Shown here piece after piece: positions 1 to 5,260 of a stretch of 6,361 nt of DNA. The notes beneath the pieces are model-generated. The model was not told the origin of the DNA, searched no databases, and saw only the letters and a program-made list of their open reading frames with translations. Both the position numbers and the translations under genes were made by a program. Numbering within the stretch: the stretch's first letter is position 1; each line of letters opens with the position of its first letter. The DNA is from Lentisphaeria bacterium (lineage in GTDB: Bacteria > Verrucomicrobiota > Lentisphaeria > Victivallales > GWF2-50-93): positions 1 to 6,361 of the forward strand of contig JAGVIF010000179.1 in the NCBI GenBank assembly GCA_020056205.1, in the 5' to 3' direction.

Positions 1-600
1 CTTTTGTTTATGGTCTGTTTCTGTTATTGCAAAGACAAGTTTGCCCCGATTATCTACGCCGACGCCGTTTCTATGCCTGTGATTATCGGACGCCGGATTG
101 AACTTTGGGTGAATTTTACCTTTATGAAGGAGCAGAGGACCAGATTGCAGGGCATATTTCAGTTCAAGCCTAGACTTGGCAAAATCTTCGCTTTCAAGGA
201 TTCCGGGAATCCCATCATTTCCTACAAAGAAGACACCATTGGGTTTCAGGAAGAAGTTGCCTTCTCCGTCCTTGAGGTTGATTGGATTGAACACCGTCGA
301 ATTTTCGATGTGGAGACCAAGAGGTTTGTTTTGATCAAAAATTCCGCCATTCATGATGAACTCCAGCTTTTCCCCTCTTGATTCGATGATTTCCTTGACC
401 TTTGAAAATCTCTTAAGAGGTTTGCCCGTTTTGCAGTCCAACCAGAACAGTTCTATGGCATCTGCCTCAGCAATGAAGACTCTGTAAGCTGTGCCCTTGA
501 AAACCATTTCCTTGTACTCTCCCGCTATGCTTGCGAAATTCGCAAACAAGAGAATCGCCAAGACACTACGCAATAAAGTTTTTATAAATTTTAATTTCAT
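1..600 (-). CDS. Secreted phosphodiester glycosidase-like protein (DUF2233/NAGPA, YigE-like), 3' end outside window
   Basis: Two hundred codons are open from ATG 600-598 to the window edge with no stop, so the C-terminus is missing. Residues 1-26 form a signal peptide: a basic start (MKLKFIK), a hydrophobic core (VLAILLFANFA) and a likely cleavage site after SIA. The protein should therefore be exported. Family signatures seen are MNGGIFD (83-89), PLGLHIEN (93-100), GNFFLKPNGVFF (114-125), YALQSGPLL (149-157), IHPKFNP (163-169) and RNGVGVDNRGKLVFAITE (177-194). This order is that of the DUF2233/NAGPA fold, which includes E. coli YigE and the enzyme that uncovers mannose-6-phosphate; the substrate here is unknown. 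The gene begins 12 bases after the TAA of the FG-GAP gene, so the two are probably co-transcribed. The leader CACGAAGAAAAA, a weak GAAG ribosome site, comes partly from a dispersed repeat. Confidence 0.85.
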   Translation of the reverse strand, partial: MKLKFIKTLLRSVLAILLFANFASIAGEYKEMVFKGTAYRVFIAEADAIELFWLDCKTGKPLKRFSKVKEIIESRGEKLEFIMNGGIFDQNKPLGLHIENSTVFNPINLKDGEGNFFLKPNGVFFVGNDGIPGILESEDFAKSRLELKYALQSGPLLLHKGKIHPKFNPASDNHRHRNGVGVDNRGKLVFAITETDHKQK

Positions 601-605
601 TTTTT

Positions 606-634
606 CTTCGTGTTAATTCGTGGAATTCGTGGAC
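606..634 (-). repeat. Dispersed 29-base repeat, copy A (GAATTCCACGAATTAACACG type)
   Basis: This is a 29-base element matching 5193-5221 with only two differences. Read on the minus strand it spans the last codons (encoding the STNSTN end) and TAA stop of the FG-GAP gene, and ends in CACGAAG just before the DUF2233 start codon. Elements of the 'CACGAATTxCACGAATTAACACGAA' type are familiar as dispersed intergenic repeats in several environmental bacterial genomes; this is from memory and not checked here. Confidence 0.8.
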
Positions 635-1257
635 AATTTTCCATCGCGCCAGACGGCAATGCTGTCCTTTCCGTCGCCGTCCCAATCGCCGATAAGATAG
701 ATGTCTCCGTCCTTTGCGAAATTCGCAATAAATTCAGAATCAATTTTGCCGTCGAGATCGCTGTCAATCAGGAACTTATTTCCCCGGCGGATGAATATGT
801 CGTCCTTGCCGTCGCCGTCAAAATCGCCGGACACAAATTCATCCGGGCTTGCGAAATTCGCATAAGTTATTTGACGGTCGGCAGTTCCATCGCCGTCATC
901 ATCAAAGTACACGATGTTTTTATTGCTGAACGCGATGCTGTCCTTTTTATCTCCCTGCCATTTTCCCGCGAGAAACTGTTCAGGCTCGAAGTCCGTTTTT
1001 ATGCTGTATTCAATGTCGTGTTTGCCGTCGTAATTGGTGTCCATGAGAACAGTTTTTCCTCTTGCCACGGCTATCTTGTCTTTGCCGGTGCCGTCCCAGT
1101 CGCCGACAAGATAGGTTTTTTCTTTTTTCCCGGAGCCGTAGGAATAAATGAAATCAAATTTTCCGTCAACGGGATCGTCAACAATTATTCTGTGTGATTT
1201 TCTCATCCAGATGCCGTCCCTTCCGTCGCCATTCCAATCGCCGGCGAGAATTACACC
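613..1257 (-). repeat. Five tandem FG-GAP/VCBS-type repeats, 46 residues (138 bases) each, last one cut short
   Basis: The units cover residues 384-431, 432-477, 478-523, 524-569 and 570-597 of the propeller/FG-GAP ORF. Each begins with a hydrophobic triplet plus GDWxGDGxD and carries a second acidic DxDGxxD loop about 20 residues later (DPVDGKFD, DTNYDGKHD, DDDGDGTAD, DSDLDGKID). The plus strand shows this as CCGTCGCC-type blocks near 671, 809, 1085 and 1223, all on a 138-base grid. The third unit (GKWQGDKKD) has lost most acidic ligands of its first loop but keeps the second. The fifth stops after its first loop, where a dispersed repeat takes over. Confidence 0.88.
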
Positions 1258-2406
1258 ATCTTTGTTCCCCAACGAAATATCCGGAAGATATCTGATTTTT
1301 TCGGCGGTTTCCTTGAGTTGTTTAACACTAAATGAAATCAGCGCTCCAGTTGTTTGCAGGATAATTTTGTCGTCAAGTAAAATGATTTCGGGTAAGGATT
1401 CCGTGTTAATACTGTTGGGAGCTTTTTTTAGGATTGAAGTTATTCGCGAGAAGCTGACAGGGATTTTTGCACAAAAAGATGTATTCATATCATAGTATAT
1501 CCAATAGTATGTCAATATGAAATCGTCGCGGATGACTCCGTCACCACGGATGACTCCTGAAGATAGGGGCGCTTCGTATGTTGTTCCTTGGTATTCCTCG
1601 ACGAAGCAATATAATTTCACAAATGGGATTTCAGCGGTTTTCTCAAGGATTTTGTTCTTTGTCGCCCCCATCAAAAAGAATTTACCGTCAGTAGATTTGA
1701 ATCTGAGATAATGGTACGAACCGTTGGTGATGTAGATTTTATCAACGTATCGTTTGAAAAACTTCTCATCCATTGATTCCAGTGGGTGAATCGTTGTCCC
1801 ATCTATGATAAAATCTTCATGTTCTCCTGATAAATACGCTCTGGCGATGAATTTATCTGAATCCAATCGGAATATTGCATCGCAAGAGTATGGAGCGATG
1901 TTATCAAGCGCGTTCAGGGGAGGCTTGCGCCGTGATGATGCGAGAAGCTGGCATTTACCTGTCACGAGATTCATTTTTGTGAAACCGCTCTCGACTTGTG
2001 TGCCGTTATGCGTGATATCATAGGAGAGTAATACATTATCTCCGTCTATCGCTAATACGTTTGACCACCCCCTGCCCACGGCGGAGTGGTGTTTCCAAGT
2101 CTTCTTAGCGATATCATAGACGGACAGGCCCTCTCTCGATGGGACGACGATGTATTTTTCAGAAACATAAAAATGCCCAGAGATATAGGTCTCTTTTTCA
2201 CGGGGTATGGTCAGAATTTCCTCGCGCGACATATCCTTTTTTAAAACATGAATTTCGGTTTTTTTAGTCCCATTTTGATTCGCCGTATAGCTCTCCACCA
2301 TGACGTATATTTTATCTTTGCATGCGACGGCATCTTCGATTGTGAAGTTGAATTTTCCATCTTCAATCAATTTTATGTCGTAAGGAATCCAGAAGTCTGA
2401 CAACAT
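613..2406 (-). CDS. Beta-propeller and FG-GAP/VCBS-repeat protein, C-terminal part of the interrupted gene
   Basis: The piece is 597 residues from ATG 2406, in the same frame as the preceding ORF and separated only by TAG and four codons (TPKL). Residues 1-380 are rich in beta strands with propeller-like stretches (GLSVYDIAKKTWKHHSAVG, NVLAIDGDNVLLSYD, GKCQLLASSRRKPPL), resembling secreted propeller proteins of PVC bacteria. Residues 384-597 are five tandem FG-GAP/VCBS-type repeats with DxDGDGxD calcium loops (GDWNGDGRD, GDWDGTGKD, GDFDGDGKDD, GDWDGDGKD). FG-GAP modules are usually extracellular, yet this piece has no signal peptide. That favours its being the C-terminus of the exported product that begins at 4542. 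No ribosome site lies at a normal distance from ATG 2406: the GGGGGAGGAG stretch is about 20 bases away and encodes the GGGD of the previous ORF. The stop is TAA. Confidence 0.82.
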   Translation of the reverse strand: MLSDFWIPYDIKLIEDGKFNFTIEDAVACKDKIYVMVESYTANQNGTKKTEIHVLKKDMSREEILTIPREKETYISGHFYVSEKYIVVPSREGLSVYDIAKKTWKHHSAVGRGWSNVLAIDGDNVLLSYDITHNGTQVESGFTKMNLVTGKCQLLASSRRKPPLNALDNIAPYSCDAIFRLDSDKFIARAYLSGEHEDFIIDGTTIHPLESMDEKFFKRYVDKIYITNGSYHYLRFKSTDGKFFLMGATKNKILEKTAEIPFVKLYCFVEEYQGTTYEAPLSSGVIRGDGVIRDDFILTYYWIYYDMNTSFCAKIPVSFSRITSILKKAPNSINTESLPEIILLDDKIILQTTGALISFSVKQLKETAEKIRYLPDISLGNKDGVILAGDWNGDGRDGIWMRKSHRIIVDDPVDGKFDFIYSYGSGKKEKTYLVGDWDGTGKDKIAVARGKTVLMDTNYDGKHDIEYSIKTDFEPEQFLAGKWQGDKKDSIAFSNKNIVYFDDDGDGTADRQITYANFASPDEFVSGDFDGDGKDDIFIRRGNKFLIDSDLDGKIDSEFIANFAKDGDIYLIGDWDGDGKDSIAVWRDGKLSTNSTN

Positions 2407-2418
2407 CAGTTTTGGTGT

Positions 2419-4314
2419 CTAGCTATCTCCTCCCCCGTCTTTCAATTCAGGGATTTCCCCGAAAATAAGCTTTTCCAATTCTCTTATTGCGACGACTGAT
2501 GTTTCCCTGCCAATCTTCTCTTTATAGGCGCGTATTTTTTCGTTGAGAATCCGTAGATCATCATGGGGAATTTTATTGACACTCTCCCAGCCGCAAATGA
2601 TGGAATTGAGTTTGATATCCGCTCCTGGACGAGCGGTGAGATATTCAAGCATGGCATTCAATATTTTAAGGTATGTCTCACCATCGAGATAATATCTGTA
2701 TAAAGAATCTTCTATACTGAGATTCCCTCGGACGATTTTGTCGGCATTCGCTCTCGCAAATTCATTGAGCAAGGCGATATTTTGTTTTTCTTGGTCGCTG
2801 AAAAAATGGGGCGTATGTGCATCACGGGGCTTGTTTTTAATTTTCAGAAATAGGCTTGTTGCTTTCAGTTGGATATTATCGGAGGCCGCAAGTTCGTCAA
2901 CGAACCCGATGAAGATATTGTCGAGGTCTTTTTGGGAAAGATGTCCGCTCCAGTCAACAAAATAGGGAGTTGCTCCATCTCTACGCCAACAGAATTCATC
3001 GATAACGGTACCGTAAAAGATTTGACCTAACGTTACTGAATCAATCAGAAGTTTCTTGTACGCCTTTTTAGTCTCGTCGCAATTTTCCGTCCAGAATGGG
3101 GTGTAAGCGGCCGCAATCATCCAAAAACGCATATGCCCAAATCCCCACCTAAATGCCTGTAAATTTTCCGTACACCACTCGAAAATATCCCTAATGTTTT
3201 GTCTCAGGTAGGCAGTTTTCTCGACATCCTTGTTCATGCACCCGTAGTCGTGGTATGCGCACAAGACTCTTGATCCCGACAACAAAGTGTCATTGGCTAT
3301 GTCGAGCCATGTCTTCCGCCCGAACAAACTTTCTCCCGTATCTTTTTTAATTTCTTCTTTCAGGGTCGTCATTTGCCGTTTCATAAGTTCCGAGGCGAGA
3401 ATAGCTGAATCAAGATACTGGGAGCTCTTCATGACGTTGACAACTGCCTTGTCGTAGAACGTGTCAGTAACACCTTGTCCTATCTTCGAACAAGGATATG
3501 CCGCGTTAGCGTACGCGGCGATACGGAGCGGATTGACTTTAGGGTCATCGCAGTTAAGCGCCCATGCCGATTCCACGGCCTGCGCCGATAATTGATAAAG
3601 CCCGCAATTATATGCCCACAATGCCTCCTCAAGATATTGTTTGCCCTCTTCGGCTTTCCCCCATTTTATTCCAGTCTCTTCGTGGACACCTGTTTTTTGA
3701 GATATTTTCTCCGCGATTTCTCGAGCCATATCATCTATTTTCTCTATGGCGCCCGTAAAAAGCAATTTACTCTGCGGCGCATTTTTTTTAGAAACAAAGA
3801 CAGTCATCGCAAGTTCTTTGTTGTCAGTCAGTTCAAAGACGCCGTCAACAAGATAATCGGCCGTCGCGAAATCGGCGTCACTATTGTTCAGATAATTTTC
3901 CAAAACGATTTCGGAGATATTTTCGCGCTCGCAGACAAGGATGTCCTTGTTTGACATAAGACGTATTGACACCATTTTTTTAAGAGATTTTTCGAATTCG
4001 ATGAGTTCGGGTTTGGATGTGATAGCTCTAAAGTTCAGGATGGATACGGTCGTGAGCATAGGGCCGCCCGTAGCAATTTTTTTGATTTTCTCGGCAAAAC
4101 TGCGAGCTATAATCTCGGGAATTTTGATGGCCTCATTATTTTTATCATAAGGGATTGCGATGACATCAATGACAACCGCATTTTTTGTTTCGATAAGCCG
4201 GGCGACAATATATTTTTCATTGTCCTTCTCGAAAAGTTCCAGAAATATCACTGAATCCGCCCCCGAATTCTGAACTAATTTTATCGCGCCGCCCGATTTT
4301 TCATATTCCCTCAA
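2419..4314 (-). CDS. Middle part of the interrupted protein: rest of CsgG/TolB-like domain 1, domain 2, helical TPR-like region
   Basis: The piece is 631 residues if started at TTG 4314-4312, but the frame is open back to TAG 4326-4324 and the true reading probably continues through it. Residues 1-50 (LLREYEKSGG, GADSVIFLELF, KYIVARLIET) complete the first CsgG/TolB-like domain, whose beginning lies before the TAG. Residues 86-205 repeat the fold: LTTVSILNF, DILVCERENISEIVLENY (124-141), ADYLVDGVFEL and LLFTGAIEKIDDMAREIAEKI. Residues 215-275 (EEGKQYLEEALWAYNCGLYQLSAQAVESAWAL) look like TPR-type helices. The rest is mostly helical and not recognised, with many Trp and Tyr (HMRFWMIAAAYTPFWTEN). 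The piece has no signal peptide of its own. TAGGAT before the TTG could serve as a ribosome site for re-initiation. The end is TAG 2421-2419, twelve bases before the next ATG and in the same frame. Confidence 0.8.
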   Translation of the reverse strand: MREYEKSGGAIKLVQNSGADSVIFLELFEKDNEKYIVARLIETKNAVVIDVIAIPYDKNNEAIKIPEIIARSFAEKIKKIATGGPMLTTVSILNFRAITSKPELIEFEKSLKKMVSIRLMSNKDILVCERENISEIVLENYLNNSDADFATADYLVDGVFELTDNKELAMTVFVSKKNAPQSKLLFTGAIEKIDDMAREIAEKISQKTGVHEETGIKWGKAEEGKQYLEEALWAYNCGLYQLSAQAVESAWALNCDDPKVNPLRIAAYANAAYPCSKIGQGVTDTFYDKAVVNVMKSSQYLDSAILASELMKRQMTTLKEEIKKDTGESLFGRKTWLDIANDTLLSGSRVLCAYHDYGCMNKDVEKTAYLRQNIRDIFEWCTENLQAFRWGFGHMRFWMIAAAYTPFWTENCDETKKAYKKLLIDSVTLGQIFYGTVIDEFCWRRDGATPYFVDWSGHLSQKDLDNIFIGFVDELAASDNIQLKATSLFLKIKNKPRDAHTPHFFSDQEKQNIALLNEFARANADKIVRGNLSIEDSLYRYYLDGETYLKILNAMLEYLTARPGADIKLNSIICGWESVNKIPHDDLRILNEKIRAYKEKIGRETSVVAIRELEKLIFGEIPELKDGGGDS

Positions 4315-4323
4315 CAGATAATC

Positions 4324-4542
4324 CTATTCGCTGCGTTCGAGGACGGCGATACCGTCTTTCTTGGAAAGTTCGATGGCGGTCAAATCCATTTCCTTTGAAA
4401 GCCTTTCAAAATCGCCTATGACTGCGACTTTCGCAGCCGGATTCCCGCCGTTTTCAACGGATAGCGTTTCTCCGCGTGCGAAAAATAGAACCACGAACAC
4501 GCTCATCAGAAATGACAGTGTTCCGGCAATTGATTTTGTCAT
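4324..4542 (-). CDS. Signal peptide and first half of a CsgG/TolB-like domain, ending at in-frame TAG
   Basis: The piece is 72 residues from ATG 4542-4540. I prefer this start to upstream in-frame ATGs because it has AAGAGGT ten bases before it, and because the extra codons up to 4626 only translate a 9-base tandem repeat. Residues 1-24 are a signal peptide (MTKSIAG, then a hydrophobic FLMSVFVVLFF core, then ARG). Residues 38-45 (AKVAVIGDF) are the first beta strand of a CsgG/TolB N-terminal type domain, and GIAVLERSE (64-72) is the start of its 'ERSE-x-D' motif. A TAG follows, and the codons after it continue the motif in the same frame (DYLLREYEKSGG). As a stand-alone 72-residue product it would be half a domain. 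It is therefore either the N-terminus of a longer read-through protein or a pseudogene fragment. Confidence 0.75.
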   Translation of the reverse strand: MTKSIAGTLSFLMSVFVVLFFARGETLSVENGGNPAAKVAVIGDFERLSKEMDLTAIELSKKDGIAVLERSE

Positions 4543-4552
4543 CGTAATATTT

Positions 4553-4559
4553 ACCTCTT
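4553..4559 (-). promoter_or_regulatory. Ribosome binding site of the TAG-interrupted gene
   Basis: AAGAGGT is read on the minus strand, ten bases before ATG 4542. It decides this start over in-frame ATGs further upstream, which lie in or beyond the 9-base tandem repeat. Confidence 0.6.
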
Positions 4560-4583
4560 GCTTATTTTCACTGCGAAGACATA

Positions 4584-4619
4584 GGGACGTAAGGGACACA
4601 AGGGACGCAAGGGACATAA
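4584..4619. repeat. Four tandem copies of a 9-base unit (GGGACRYAA)
   Basis: The plus strand shows GGGACGTAA, GGGACACAA, GGGACGCAA and GGGACATAA back to back. All keep GGGAC and the final AA, and the two middle bases vary. Because nine is a multiple of three, the array stays open in reading frames and produces a false N-terminal extension (S-L repeats) of the gene at 4542. It sits just upstream of that gene's ribosome site. Confidence 0.85.
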
Positions 4620-4710
4620 AACTCAAGAATTCAGGATTCAGAATAAAAACAACTCCCTTTCACCTTTCGCACTTTAGAACTTCTTTATCGTTTTCTCTTT
4701 CCTGTCTGCG

Positions 4711-4778
4711 TGCCTGCCTGAGCGAGAACGCTCGCAGTCAGGCGGGCACCTGCCTACCGCCCCAGCGGGGCAGGCAGG
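4711..4778. repeat. Two adjacent GC-rich hairpins (GCCTG/CAGGC type)
   Basis: The first inverted repeat is 4711-4748: TGCC-x-GCCTGA pairs with TCAGGC-x-GGCA around an inner GCGAG/CTCGC stem. The second is 4749-4778: CCTGCCT pairs with AGGCAGG, with CCCC/GGGG inside. Neither is followed by a T-run on either strand, so they do not look like simple terminators. They resemble mobile palindromic intergenic repeats. Confidence 0.7.
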
Positions 4779-4895
4779 CGCACAGGCAGAAGCTGTGAAC
4801 TCCAACGGCAGTTTCAAAGGAGAATTCAGAACGAAAATTCCCGAACGTCCTTTCCCTTCTACTTTCTTCTTTCCACATTTCCGTTGTTCGTAGTA

Positions 4896-4911
4896 GCGCA
4901 ATTTATTGCGC
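4896..4911. repeat. Short palindrome GCGCAATTTATTGCGC
   Basis: Seven-base arms GCGCAAT and ATTGCGC flank TT. It lies in the repeat patchwork with no T-run following. It is probably one more dispersed palindromic repeat unit. Confidence 0.55.
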
Positions 4912-4966
4912 GTTATTAATCGTCTCGTAATAGTCTCGATGCGTCTTCGATTGGAAAAACGAAGCG

Positions 4967-5017
4967 CGGGTTTTCCAACCCGTGAGTTTCTTCTGTTGGC
5001 GGGTAAGAAAACCCGCC
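4967..5017. repeat. Pair of hairpins with CGGGTT and GGCGGGT stems
   Basis: CGGGTT-TTCC-AACCCG occupies 4967-4982 and GGCGGGT-AAGAAA-ACCCGCC occupies 4998-5017. Both are perfect stems, and the two are related in sequence (GCGGGTTxxxAACCCGC theme). They probably form one composite repeat. Confidence 0.65.
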
Positions 5018-5090
5018 CTCCGTTAATTTTAAACTCCATATGGCGGTCTAAAGTCAAATATCCCGAGTCGTTAGACCTCGGGGAGCGGTC

Positions 5091-5186
5091 TTACTTAAAG
5101 TTTCTTATTGATAGAACAGCAAAATTCGCGAAAAATAGAACCGCCAAGACAGCAAGGCGCCAAGTCTTCATCGCCGCAGGTTTCAT
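5091..5186 (-). CDS. Small signal-peptide-like ORF (31 codons), possible gene remnant
   Basis: ATG 5186-5184 opens 31 codons ending with TAA 5093-5091. GAAGGG lies four bases before the ATG. The product is almost entirely a signal peptide: basic start (MKPAAMKTWR), hydrophobic core (LAVLAVLFFANFAVL), then SIRNFK. The core strongly resembles the signal peptide of the DUF2233 gene (VLAILLFANFA). The upstream arrangement is also the same: a dispersed repeat, a GAAG-type site, then the ATG. Most of the coding bases belong to intergenic repeat sequence (the CCGCCAAGAC and GGCGCCAAG blocks read on the other strand). It may be the 5' remnant of a lost secreted-protein gene, a chance ORF in repeat DNA, or a real small peptide. 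Confidence 0.3.
   Translation of the reverse strand: MKPAAMKTWRLAVLAVLFFANFAVLSIRNFK
5138..5164. repeat. GAACCGCCAAGAC...GGCGCCAAG dispersed repeat
   Basis: This is an imperfect direct repetition of a CGCCAAG-like unit (CCGCCAAGAC, AGCAAG, GCGCCAAG). It resembles the ACCGCCAAGACGCCAAG elements common in intergenic DNA of PVC and related MAGs. Part of it recurs in the signal-peptide coding stretch at 529-567 (CGCCAAGACA) and just beside the one at 4478-4500. Confidence 0.6.
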
Positions 5187-5192
5187 TTTTCC

Positions 5193-5221
5193 CTTCGTGT
5201 TAATTCGTGAAATTCGCGGAC
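5193..5221 (-). repeat. Dispersed 29-base repeat, copy B
   Basis: This is the second copy of the element at 606-634, with two mismatches in 29 bases. It lies 39 bases past the stop of the anti-sigma-like gene and just before the small signal-peptide-like ORF, in the same orientation as copy A relative to a following ATG. Confidence 0.8.
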
Positions 5222-5260
5222 TATTTTTATTTTCGCTGCCCGCATTTTGTTTTGGCGGGT

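Larger units (their letters stand above)
613..4542 (-). other. Composite TAG-interrupted gene: signal peptide, two CsgG/TolB-like domains, helical region, beta-propeller, FG-GAP repeats
   Basis: Three ORFs lie in one reading frame from ATG 4542 to TAA 615-613: 1309 positions with only two stops, both TAG, at codon 73 (4326-4324) and codon 708 (2421-2419). No frameshift is needed to join them. The first TAG interrupts a CsgG/TolB-type domain within its 'VLERSE-x-D-LLRE' motif, so the first two pieces were certainly one protein in ancestry. The second TAG lies in a polar linker (KDGGGDS-TAG-TPKLMLSDFW), where a fusion or two adjacent genes are both possible. Read through, the product would be one large exported protein: signal peptide 1-24, CsgG/TolB-like domains to about position 280, a helical TPR-like part, a propeller from about 713, and FG-GAP repeats from about position 1096. 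TAG may be read as an amino acid, or the gene may be a pseudogene. The three pieces are listed separately below. Confidence 0.7.
4543..5260. other. Gene-poor 718-base repeat patchwork
   Basis: Apart from the 31-codon ORF at 5091-5186, this region holds repeats. In plus-strand order: a 9-base tandem array, two GCCTG hairpins, a pyrimidine-rich run (about 4848-4880), the GCGCAAT palindrome, the CGGGTT hairpins, an AGACC/GGTCT hairpin (about 5073-5091), the CGCCAAG repeat and copy B of the 29-base repeat. I see no tRNA, riboswitch or clear terminator. It must contain the promoter of the gene at 4542, but I cannot place it with confidence. Confidence 0.75.

Noticed and set aside
4..381. Plus-strand ORF of 125 codons at the window start
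   Set aside because: It is antisense to the DUF2233/NAGPA gene, which carries a signal peptide and family motifs throughout.
610..1197. Plus-strand ORF of 195 codons opposite the FG-GAP repeats
   Set aside because: It is the antisense of the regular GDWDGDGKD coding repeats, whose composition keeps the opposite frame open. The minus-strand protein has clear domains.
4299..4326. Simple stop-and-restart at TTG 4314 as the full explanation of the first TAG
   Set aside because: TAGGA before TTG could support re-initiation, so it is not excluded. But the split would fall inside a conserved domain and leave the second product without an export signal, so I do not favour it.
4584..4619. CRISPR-like array
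   Set aside because: The four 9-base units are contiguous without spacers, far too short for CRISPR, and no cas gene is visible.
4543..4626. N-terminal extension of the interrupted gene to ATG 4626
   Set aside because: The extra 28 codons translate the 9-base tandem repeat and would bury the signal peptide. The ribosome site before 4542 fits the shorter start.
4361..4798. Plus-strand ORF of 145 codons
   Set aside because: It is antisense to the start of the interrupted gene and then runs through the 9-base tandem array and palindromes. There is no coding support.
4674..5057. Minus-strand ORF of 127 codons in the intergenic gap
   Set aside because: It is made of repeat and hairpin sequence, is rich in Arg, Cys and Pro from GC-rich palindromes, and shows no recognisable domain. 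It is probably spurious.
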